Below the pieces are notes generated by a model. It saw only the letters and a list, made by a program, of their open reading frames with translations, had not been told where the DNA came from and ran no database searches. This document shows positions 53,641 to 63,627 of a DNA stretch of 64,000 bases, piece by piece. This stretch comes from Rhynchopus euleeides (lineage: Eukaryota > Euglenozoa > Diplonemea > Diplonemida > Diplonemidae): NCBI GenBank assembly GCA_963210315.1, contig OY723276.1, positions 372,001 to 436,000 of the forward strand, read 5' to 3'. Position 1 is the stretch's first letter; every line of letters begins with the position of its first letter. A program made the position numbers and the translations under genes.

Positions 53641-54399
53641 TGCGTCTCTCGGACGGTCAGATCGTGTGTCCCTCAGTCAGGAGAGGAGGTCTCGGTCGCT
53701 AAAAACGCGCCCCCTCGGGCAGAGTGGTTGTGTCATCGCTGTTGTGTCACACCAATTGCCTCTCGGGCGGTGTGTCTTTTTTGATTTGACAACTCCGGTT
53801 TGGTGTACCTCGATGAGCTTACCTTACCTTGTCGTCGGACACAACATATCATCGTTGTCCCAAACCCCGTAACCCACGTGAAGTGGATCATCTGAAGTGC
53901 AGAATGAGGTGGAGCAGGTGGAGCACGAAACATAAGTAAACCATAGCAAGAGAGGCCAGCAGCAGTCCCGAGTCCATCGCGTTCCTCGTAGCATTTCCCG
54001 TACCACACAGGTGTGTTATGTGCAAAAAATAAGGGGAAATGTGCCAAAAAAGAACACATCGTGTTTGGCACTGTGGCGACGACCCACACACACGTGAATC
54101 TTTGTGGAAAGCGTCAGTGGACACCTCGGCGAGGGCAGGCCGGTAAACCTGCCCTTCAAGCCCATAGGGAATCACGCCGCTCTGCCATGACACACACACA
54201 CACACGCAAGCCCTCAAGACTCTTGGAGCGGCCTGACTATTTAGTGTCTTTGTCGCAGCAAGGGGGCGATATATACCGCTTTTTTATTGATTTCACGTGT
54301 CAGTGTTTGACTTTTTCGCAACTTCATTTCTTCCTTTTCTCCCTCTCCAACCCCACCCGTGACACCACCAGGGTTTAGCTAGCCCTGGTCCGATTATCC

Positions 54400-54462
54400 C
54401 CGGTTCTTCGCTGAAGAGACGCGGCCGGGGGGAGGGGTACGAAGAGTACGCGTCGAAACCGG
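54400..54462 (+). ncRNA. hammerhead-ribozyme-like core 1
   Basis: Stem III CCGGT (54400-54404) pairs with ACCGG (54458-54462). Core CTGAAGA is at 54411-54417. Stem II GACGCG (54418-54423) pairs perfectly with CGCGTC (54449-54454), and GAAA follows at once (54455-54458). The predicted cleavage site is after T54405 (GUU). Stem I is reduced to C-TTC-G, but TCTTCG (54405-54410) is fully complementary to CGAAGA (54440-54445) in the stem-II loop. Confidence 0.6.
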
Positions 54463-55198
54463 TGTCACGTCGTGTTGGGAAATCCTTCGGGAGTGCGATA
54501 CTGAAGGGGAGGTGCTACTGCCCGTGCAGGGCGACACCGCCTTAAAACTTCATAACCACACACAAACCCTCAAAATCCCCCAGGCCTGATGAGCAATCCC
54601 CCCTGCCTCATGTTGTGACTTCCTTTCTACCTTGCACAAAACATCCCATTTGCCCCTTTTCTTCCTTCGAAAGTGTTGTGACTACCCCCCCTTCCCCACC
54701 CCTCGGGAGTGCCACTCCTCTGGTGGTTAAAAGTGACCCGCCGTTGTGCCTTCGGCATCTGTTGCGTGTGCCGTCGTATGCTTCCTATGCACTAGTTATA
54801 GCTATCCGGGGGCGGTCTGCTGTCGCACCAGTGGGCTGCCCCACCTCTGCACCCTCGGTTTTTAAGATGTTCACCACAGCGGAGAATGATCCCCTTCTCT
54901 GTGGCGATCGAGCCAAGCTGGACGAGGTTCGCCTTCGGGCGAAGGTCATGTGGGCGGACAAAAGGTGCCTGCTCCTGAGACTCATCAGCAACCTGTTTCT
55001 TCCTTCAAGCCCTCAAGACTCTTGGAGCGGCCTGACTATTTAGTGTCTTCGTCGCAGCAAGGGGGCAATATATACCGCCTTTTTATTGATTTCACGTGTC
55101 AGTGTTTGACTTTTTCGCAACTACATTTCTTCCTTTTCTCCCTCTCCAACCCCACCCGTGACACCACCAGGGTTTAGCTAGCCCTGGTCCGATTATCC

Positions 55199-55261
55199 CC
55201 GGTTCTTCGCTGAAGAGACGCGGCCGGGGGGAGGGGTACGAAGAGTACGCGTCGAAACCGG
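55199..55261 (+). ncRNA. hammerhead-ribozyme-like core 2
   Basis: Identical to core 1 across all paired and core positions, 799 bp downstream. Confidence 0.6.
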
Positions 55262-56754
55262 TGTCACGTCGTGTTGGGGAATCCTTCGGGAGTGCGATAC
55301 TGAAGGGGAGGTGCTACTGCCCGTGCAGGGCGACACCGCCTTAAAACTTCATAACCACACACACACACGGCCCAAATTTGCGCACAAACATACGACACGT
55401 CGACATTTGCATGGTGGAAGGACCACCCACGAGCACCCTCTGGCCCACTCTCTCGCAGATCTCTCACGCGAGGCAGGGGTTCTATGTGCCTATCGTCTGA
55501 CAGCCTCTATTTCGGGAACTGTGCCCTTCTGAGAAGGGCTCACGTAAACAGGTCAACCCGCACTGGGTTGACCCTTGTGGGCCCTTGTTGGCCAGCCCTC
55601 GTCCCACTACCCCGTGGCGTGAGGGCAGGGTTCTTGTCGCCCACCTAATCTGACCAACCACGCTTCCATATTGACGTGCCTGCCGGCACGCCAAAATGGA
55701 AGCGTGGCAGGTCAATTCGTCGAAAAGGAAAGAAGAAGGGATCACGGCTGCCGCAATTTTATGTGAATATTCGTTGACCTAAAGCAAGCCTCGAGATTCC
55801 TGCCCAGGGTTGACCGGTATTCACCCAAGAGTTCTTCCCAGAGGCGGCTTTGTTGTAAGCCAGTCGTGCGATCGGCATACCACAGCAGTTGTTTTACTGA
55901 TGCTTTTTGAATTTCGCCTTTTCTCCAGAATTGAACCGAACAGATATATATTACCCACATCCCCCTCCACCTCCCCACCCACCCCCCCCCCCCTCCTCGG
56001 CTGTACTTCATTGGGCACACGACCCGCCTCTGCACCTTCCGGTGGGAGAGAGCTGGCCGGGCCTCTCGTTGCTCGGCAGCCATTCCAGCAAAGTGAAAGA
56101 CACAGGAACCCAACCGAAACCTGCCCCACCCCCCCATGCACCTCACCTGGAGTGCAGGCCGTGCCTGGGGTTGGAGGAAGGTTCGTTGGGAGAAACATTC
56201 GATTTGTCCGCTTAGAATTGATGAGGGGAGGGGGGTGAGGGAGGGAGAGAGGGATGTGTGGCGTGTCTGTGGGTGTGTTGACGACATTTTTTGAGTGCGC
56301 AGAGTGAGGCTGCGCGGGTCGTGTCCCACCAAAGGTGTGTGCGTGTGTGTGTGAGGTGTTATTTTTACGTTTTGGCACACTGGGGGGGGGGGCGGGGGGC
56401 ATGAACGTTTTTTGACAGAAAACCGATGACCGTGTTTTCAATCGTGGAACCGTAGGTCCGGTGAGCTGGGAGCCCACCCCTTGGCGTCTGCACACGTTGT
56501 CAAGCATTCATGTTGGGTGTGGGTGTGGCCTTCAATAATAATGAAATCGGCATCACCGTCATAGTTCAAGCCTTCCGTAACACACTCGCTCTCCACACTC
56601 TTGCCGGATGCACGGCGCGAAAATACCGTTGCAACCTGGAGGGCAGGCGGGGGGGGGGGGGGGGGGGTTGCCAAAGTCGCAACAACATTCACGGTGGACT
56701 TCTGCATTGCGTGAGTAACTGTTTTCGCAGTCGGATTCGCAGGAGTACCTTGTT

Positions 56755-56835
56755 GAAGTATACTTAGGAAATGCAGGAGTATACTTAGGAAATGCAGAAG
56801 TATACTTAGGAAATGCAGGAGTATACTTAGGAAAA
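56755..56835. repeat. 21-bp minisatellite
   Basis: Four units of AGTATACTTAGGAAATGCAG plus G. Together with ~85 bp on the left it recurs inverted at 59985-60105. Confidence 0.85.
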
Positions 56836-57588
56836 TCAGTCGTAATACCACGAATTATAGGGGGACCCTTTTCGAATTTTTTTCTGGGTGGGTCCATTTT
56901 GCCTGTTTGAGGCCGATTTCGACGGAATTTCTGAGTTTTGAGCCCATTTTGGGCCCTAAAACGCCTCAAAACGCGTACGTGAATTTCCGTTTTTTTGGCC
57001 TTGGTGAATCCTCACCCCAAAGATGCCCCAAAAACATATTTCCCCAAAATCGGGTCCCAGTGGTCGGGAACTTCTCAGTGTCGACTCCCGCTCCCGAAAA
57101 GGGTTACCCTACCCCCGAGGGAGTCCACCGTCTCAGTGTGCGCTCAACGAAAGGTCGTCCGGAACTGTTCTCCCGCAGTTGCTGGACAGAGTCTACAATA
57201 CAGCGAAAGGAGTACGATTTTTGATCCCGAATTCAACTATGCGGTTCCAAAAATTAAATACAGTTGTCCAACAAACATTGGTGGGGTAAAAACTAAGGTG
57301 GATTTCAGGATTTCTCAGAGCGAAGGTGGGTTATTACCCCATCAAAGTTTTTACCCCAGGGCAGCAGAACACAATGCATATTTGGGGTGATCAAAATCGC
57401 GTTTTTGACCCACACGCAACCGACACGGAACCTACACGGAACACCCCTTGCAGATTTTTCGGGAAGTAGGGCGGGTTGTTTTCTAGGGAATATGTTCACT
57501 CTTGTGCTGTCATTCTACTGCTTCCAGTGACTCCCGCGCAGCACTGGGTTCCGACCTGATGTCGGAGCGATCCAGTTCAGCCCGGAAG

Positions 57589-57642
57589 GAACAGATGTTC
57601 ACTACCGTGGCCTCCGGCGGCAGGGAGGCACCGTCCCCCTTC
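57589..57642 (+). repeat. diverged element-A hairpin module
   Basis: GAACAGATGTTCACTACCGT and GGCCTCCGGCGGC are kept, but the GGGGGGC/GCCCCCC hairpin has decayed. Confidence 0.7.
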
Positions 57643-57844
57643 CTGTAGTGCTTGTCTACAGGGGACACCGCTAAGTTTCGTCAAAGTTCACACTGTGTCG
57701 GTACCTGCTGTTCTGCTGATGCTGAGGAGAGAGTTGCGCTTTGCAAGACAGCCGTCCCCAACCCCCCGCCCCCTCCCACCACATTTCTGCAAAAATCTGC
57801 TTTGTGTTCTGTTGCCCTGGGGTAAAAACTAAGGTGGGTTTTAG

Positions 57845-58070
57845 GATTTTTTTTACCAGTTACGAGCGACGAAGCGGAGCGAAGTCGCGAAGTAACGAAG
57901 GAAATCGTATGACTGAAGCTTTATAAGGATCACCTTCATGCCACTTCACAGGGGCTTACACAGCCTTTGACACAGGAGTGTGCGCTCAACGAAAAGTAGC
58001 CCGGATCTGCCTTTTTGCAGTTGCTGGGCAGGGTGTTTCTCTTATTATAGCGAAAGGAGTACGATTTTGG
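57845..58070 (+). repeat. dispersed repeat, inverted relative at 12535-12745
   Basis: Contains CGAAGTCGCGAAG, ATGCCACTTCACAGGG, GTGTGCGCTCAACGAAAAG and GCGAAAGGAGTACGATTTT. A partial copy lies at 57135-57220. Confidence 0.65.
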
Positions 58071-61000
58071 AGCTAAGGTGGGTTTTTACCCCACCAATGT
58101 TTGTTGGATGACTGTACATGAAGTTCGGGTCGTTTTGTGGGCGAAATACAAACACTCAAGACATCATGGGGCGCTGGTGCGGACCACCCGCATCGACGCC
58201 CCATGTATTGCCATCTGAGTTCGCCCAACATGTCAAAGTTGGGCGAACTATAGGATGTCTGGGAATGGAATGAGCACTCCCATGTGGCTGCCTGCGCCCT
58301 TGTGGAAGTAGAGGAGGTCAGGAATCTGTGGGAAACCAGTACTCCTGCTGGCGCTCGTCGTGTGTGTGGAGCATCTGTAGACGCCCGGCACCTCAGCCAT
58401 CTTGCCCCCGCGCAAGCTCTGCCTGGCCGTGGAAGAGGATTGCCACTCGGTCTGAATCTGGACTCTCTCTCGTGATGGCACTGAATAACCGTGCTTCATG
58501 CCACTGAGAAAATCGCGAGGTTTCGCCCCCCGAATTCACTCATGTGATCCCAAAAATCAAGCAAATGAGGTTTGCCTCCAAATCGGGGTTGTGGGGAGAA
58601 AATTGGCCAAATGAGGTTCGGGTCGTCTTTTGTGCGAAATTCAGACAAAACTCAAGTATTCAAACGCTATACCTACCCCAACCGCAACCCCACCCCCTGC
58701 CTTCTGCCCCCCCACCCCTGTGCAAGGTCATGTGCCCCATCCCATTGGGAAATTTCAGGTGACCCGATGATAGGGATGTACCCCGAGGGTCTACCTGCAG
58801 GGATCCACTTTTTGCTATGCCTGCATTGCTGCTGTTTGCGCTTCTCGCCTCCACACACCACCCTGGGGGGAGGGACAGAGGGCGGAGGGGGCTACACACT
58901 TACACAACCGATCCGGTCAAACAATGCCACGTCATCCCCATTGGGGTCCTGGACCGCGGCCTCTCTCCCAGCGAATTGGTGTCGTCATCAGGCAGGCTAA
59001 GTAGTTGTCTACACAGGACATTGGTTTTAAGGGGGGTCTGAGTTCTGCGGAACTGGCTTCAAGGGACGCCCCCTCGTAATGACTGGGTGGATGGAGCCAA
59101 GTAATACCAGGTGGTCGGACACCGGAACTCTCGGCATTTATTAGTCGCGGGAACTGTGTCCGTGTGGTAGGTGACCCCTTCCGATTCCACTGATTCCACT
59201 CTTGAACATGTAGTGTTGAAAGATACTTGGTGTTCTGATGTTTTACAGGGTACTTGACAAAGGAAAGAGGGTGGTCAGTCTTGTGATCCACCCTGAATCC
59301 TTCCTGTGAGCAGCAGATCCACAACACCTCGACTTCTTTCAGCGGCTGTATTGATATTGCCTGACACAGCAAACATGATTCAATTGGAGGAACAAGCCTC
59401 GTACACCAGCGGCCCAAAAGGTGGATTTCATGTATGGTTTTAGGATTTCCCTTACTACTGATGGTGTAGAGACTACAAAGCCTGACCTGATGACGCCGCC
59501 ATGAACCTGGGAGACACGCCGCGTGAGAAGGGACCTCGGTGCGGGGTGGCGTGAAGATCCTGCCTGAGTGCCCTCGTCGGGACCCGCGGTAAACCGTGGC
59601 GTTCCCCCCGAGGCAAGTCCAGGACGAAGGTTGCAGATAACCGCTGCACCACTTCGTCCGAAAGGAGCTCACAGGATAGGGGAACTGCCCACACCCCACT
59701 CACGACAGCGTATCCGAAAGGTGCACTGCGCGTGTGGTGGCGGTGTCGGGTCCAGACCCACCTCGTTCCCCCATGCCCGTCAGTTGTTGCCCCTGCAGGG
59801 GTGGCTGCTGTCTGGCATGGGGGGCGCCCTCCCTGCCTTGCAAGGGAAAATGTAGAACGGCATGCTGCCCGTTTCTTCATTTTTCACCTTGCCTGGTGGG
59901 GGGGAACCTCTCACGAGGCAAAAAAGAGGAACGGCATGCTGCCCGTTCCCTCATTTTTGCCTTGCGTGACTCCTGGAATGCAGAAGTATACTCCTGCATT
60001 TCCTAAGTATACTTCTGCATTGCGGAAGTGGTACTCCTGCGAATCGGAACTCTTGAAAACAGTTACTCACGCACTGCAGAAGTCCACCGTGTTGGCCATT
60101 TTTTCGACAGTTTTCACCCTGCGGTGCACAGCCCCAGAGAGGCCGCAGTTCAATCTAAAGTCTGCCAGGGCCAGCCGACCCATCATCATTTAGAGGCCCT
60201 TTGCCGGCTACCCTCCTCAAGAGGGCGACCTTTGTGCACCAGGGTGTGATCCTGAAGATGTCGGGTCTGCTGGCCCCAAGTGTTTGCTTTGTTATTCACC
60301 TCCTGCAATCACATGAATCTACCTTGGCGTCCACAATCCCGGGCTAGGCTACTGCCTGCACAGGCTCCAACTGCCCCATATTCTTTTTAGAACCCGTCCC
60401 CCTCGCTGTGGACGCTTCCACACTCACACGTGAATACACCGGCAGCAGTGTAGGAAACGACCCAAGTGAACCCTGAGTGGACCCTGGACTCGGTGCGATC
60501 CGCACACCCACCTGCCGGAGGCCTGCCGCTACGGAGCAGCAGAAGGAACTGTTTGGCACAGAGGCGATCGCTCCGCTCGCAATACGCCCAAAATGAACTC
60601 CGCGGGCTGGCCTTTTCGGCAACGCCGTTGCTCGTTTATTTCATTTTCTTTCGACAACAACAACTGGGCGGTGGTATGTGCACCCCCTTTCCAGGCCGAG
60701 CGGGTGTGGGCCCAAAAGAGACAGCCCGCATTGTGCGGTTGTCGGAATTCAGCCGCGCAATACCCACTGCCGGGCAACGCGCCGTTGTGGCAAGCCGTAC
60801 CCACAGAATACACGGCGTGAAAGTGGCAGCCTCGAGCTTGAACTCTCAGCTTCAGGCATCCGATTTCGGCACTGCTTGGATTCCCTACCCAGAAAGTATA
60901 TGCACAATTGGGGGTGGGGGGTGGGCGGGGTGTGCCTGACCCAGGAAGGGGCAGGCAAACACAGCCACAACTCCATTTCCCACCAAACGGCCCTTTCAAT

Positions 61001-61445
61001 GTGCAGCATCACACTTCGTTCTACTTCTTCACACGCAACCGCACTTCTTCCATTCCCCCAAGGAGACCCGGCGTGAGACCACCCGGTGGCACGGGCTGAC
61101 TCTCTTCGGGTGCCTCACCCGGAAACCCTCGGGGACAACAGAGAAACCATAGTGCGGGGGTGTTACTTCCAAAAATATCGACAGAGTTGGCATTTTTATG
61201 AAGACGTACTCGGTGTGGGGGGGGTGGGGGGTGGGAGGAAAGCGTCGCTTCGTCAGGGCCCACTCACTCACTCACTCGCCGGACCAACACCCACCCCACC
61301 TTCACGCAGGCGAGGTGTGGAAGCGTCGATGCATGAACCGAACCCAAGTGAGAGGGGCCAGCGGCTTTATCCTCCGAATTGGCGAAAGATGGGCGCAGGT
61401 GATGAAAGACGGCAGTGGCAGCAGTGCATTCGCAGATATACAGCA

Positions 61446-61473
61446 AGAGGAGAGAGAGAGAGAGAGAGAGAGA
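61446..61473. repeat. (AG)n microsatellite
   Basis: About 13 AG units. Confidence 0.9.
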
Positions 61474-62648
61474 AAGAGACATTGTGTTTCGATCTTACCC
61501 CTCAGGACCAACCCCCTCCCTGCTGGGTAGGCTGTCAATTCAACTGAATGGGGGGGCGGGTTCTGAAGGGCTCTTTCGCTGAAGCGGTACACAAGCAGTT
61601 CACGGGGGGGTTTTTTTTTTCACCCACTTTTTTTGTTTGGCGCACAAACAACGCCTTATCTTTTTTTCGAAAATAACAAAAAGAAACGCCACAACGATTA
61701 TTGCCGAGAGCTTGCCGCTTACCAATAATAGCGAGGGGTCCCTGAAAAGACCCCAGTGTCCCACCGGGTTTCTTTTGCGAGGGGGGGTGAGGGGTTCGTT
61801 CGTGCCCCCTTTGTTGAGATGTTGCTTCGCCACACGTGCACTTTGATAGCGAACAGAGTGGCCCACCAGACGCGTCAGCACAGCCAAGAAGAAACACGCG
61901 CGATTCCTGCACACAACACCGTGCCCTCGGTCAGGGTGGTTTTTTTTCCTGCGTGCGGAGAACCGGATGGCTAGTGACCCGCAAGCAAACAAACAAACAA
62001 ACAAATGAATCAGGCAGAAGCTTGCCACTCGGGGCACGTTTGCACAAAAGCCAGATCGATAGGGGAGGTCGGGTTCCGTTCTTTCTCGGCTGATTAGGCT
62101 TCACGTGATGACACGTTCTTACAAAAGTTCGGAAATGCTGGATCCCTGAAGAGGGGCGGTGTAGATCCCGGATACCAGAACTGAACGGCGCCATTCTGCG
62201 AATGGTCGTCTGCAAAAAATACAGCAGCAGTCTCTCGAGTCTTCCTTTCAGATGATTTTTGCATTGATCGCTTCCACCTCAACCCGTCACTCGTCACTCG
62301 TCACGCGTTTTTTTTCTCGCTGGCGCTAGTGATGTCGGCTGGCAGAAAAAACACACAACAAACCCCCCCCCCCCCCGCGTGTCGAGTGACCTTACCTGTC
62401 TGAAGTACAGAAAATGTGTCGGGTTGGGTGGAGCATACACACACACATACACACAAGCCCTCAAGACTCTTGAAGCGGCCTGACTATTTAGTGTCTTCGT
62501 CGCAGCAAGGGGGCGATATATACCACCCTTTTTATTGATTTCACGTGTCAGTGTTTGACTTTTTCGCAACTTCATTTCTTCCTTTTTCTCCCTCTCCAAC
62601 CCCACCCGTGACACCACCAGGGTTTAGCTAGCCCTGGTCCGATTATCC

Positions 62649-62711
62649 CCGGTTCTTCGCTGAAGAGACGCGGCCGGGGGGAGGGGTACGAAGAGTACGC
62701 GTCGAAACCGG
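62649..62711 (+). ncRNA. hammerhead-ribozyme-like core 3
   Basis: Identical to core 1. Confidence 0.6.
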
Positions 62712-63346
62712 TGTCACGTCGTGTTGGGGAATCCTTCGGGAGTGCGATACTGAAGGGGAGGTGCTACTGCCCGTGCAGGGCGACACCGCCTTAAAACTTC
62801 ATAACCACACACAAACCCTCTATTCCCCCAGGCCTGATGAGCAAACCCCCCTGCCCCATGTTGTGACTTCCTTTCTACCTTGCACAAAACATCCCATTTG
62901 CCCCTTTTCTTCCTTCGAAAGTGTTGTGACTACCCCCCCTTCCCCACCCCTCGGGAGTGCCACTCCTCTGGTGGTTAAAAGTGACCCGCCGTTGTGCCTT
63001 CGGCATCTGTTGCGTGTGCCGTCGTATGCTTCCTATGCACTAGTTATAGCTATCCGGGGGCGGTCTGCTGTCGCACCAGTGGGCTGCCCCACCTCTGCAC
63101 CCTCGGTTTTTAAGATGTTCACCACAGCGGAGAATGATCCCCTTCTCTGTGGCGATCGAGCCAAGCTGGACGAGGTTCGCCTTCGGGCGAAGGTCATGTG
63201 GGCGGACAAAAGGTGCCTGCTCCTGAGACTCATCAGCAACCTGTTTCTTCCTTCAAGCCCTCAAGACTCTTGAAGCGGCCTGACTATTTAGTGTCTTCGT
63301 CGCAGCAAGGGGGCGATATATACCACCCTTTTTATTGATTTCACGT

Positions 63347-63460
63347 GGGGGCCCTCGCTACCAAGTGTGACTGAGTGAGAAAAAGTGAGAAGTCAGCCAT
63401 GTTTGGCTGAACACTGACGACTCGTGACTCACAGTGACTCGTAGCGAGGACCCCCCGTAA
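63347..63460. mobile_element. MITE inserted in the retrozyme-like element
   Basis: Ends GGGGGCCCTCGCTACCAAGT and inverse ...CGTAGCGAGGACCCCCC. It splits TTTCACGTG from GTCAGTGTTTGAC, which are continuous in the other three A copies, leaving a few extra bases (GTAAAAA) at the right junction. Confidence 0.8.
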
Positions 63461-63564
63461 AAAGTCAGTGTTTGACTTTTTCGCAACTTCATTTCTTCCT
63501 TTTCTCCCTCTCCAACCCCACCCGTGACACCACCAGGGTTTAGCTAGCCCTGGTCCGATTATCC

Positions 63565-63627
63565 CCGGTTCTTCGCTGAAGAGACGCGGCCGGGGGGAGG
63601 GGTACGAAGAGTACGCGTCGAAACCGG
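63565..63627 (+). ncRNA. hammerhead-ribozyme-like core 4
   Basis: Identical to core 1. The MITE lies about 100 bp upstream in the same A copy and leaves the core intact. Confidence 0.6.

Larger units (their letters stand above)
49232..54024. mobile_element. LTR-like structure, 243-bp identical direct repeats
   Basis: 49232-49474 and 53782-54024 appear identical over 243 bp, start TGATTTGACAAC and end TTATGTGCA (TG...CA as in LTRs). The 4.3 kb between them shows no recognisable gag, protease, RT or integrase; about 49.6-51.5 kb is non-repetitive and the rest is minisatellite. No matching target duplication is seen, since the left flank is a T-run and the right an A-run. A 59-bp segment is duplicated around the left repeat (49115-49173, 49475-49533). 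It may be a large non-autonomous LTR element or a segmental duplication. Confidence 0.5.
54207..55362 (+). mobile_element. retrozyme-like element 1 (A-B-A with hammerhead cores)
   Basis: A copies 54207-54563 and 55006-55362 (357 bp each, nearly identical) flank a ~442-bp non-coding B. Each A carries one hammerhead-like core. The step from one core to the next is 799 bp, the expected length of a self-cleaved monomer. The element sits between CA-repeat tracts on both sides. Size, absence of coding sequence, and LTR-like terminal repeats each bearing a type-III-like hammerhead fit the retrozyme class. A tRNA-type primer site and a purine tract could not be identified, so a tandem-repeat origin is the alternative. 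Confidence 0.6.
55363..62453. other. long repeat-rich interval without a recognised gene
   Basis: Open frames are short or low-complexity. It contains a 21-bp minisatellite (56755-56835) with an inverted relative at 59985-60105, an element-A module (57589-57642), the repeat at 57845-58070, a direct repeat GAACGGCATGCTGCCCGTT at 59857 and 59934, a GGGGTAAAAACTAAGGTGG motif at 57285 and 57810, and an AG microsatellite at 61446-61473. Confidence 0.55.

Noticed and set aside
54411-54480. Type I hammerhead reading (GAAAC-CGGT-GTC with tiny stem III)
   Set aside because: It offers a GUC cleavage site but the bases next to the core do not pair to make stem I. The type III reading gives 5 perfect pairs, so it is preferred, though the alternative should be tested.
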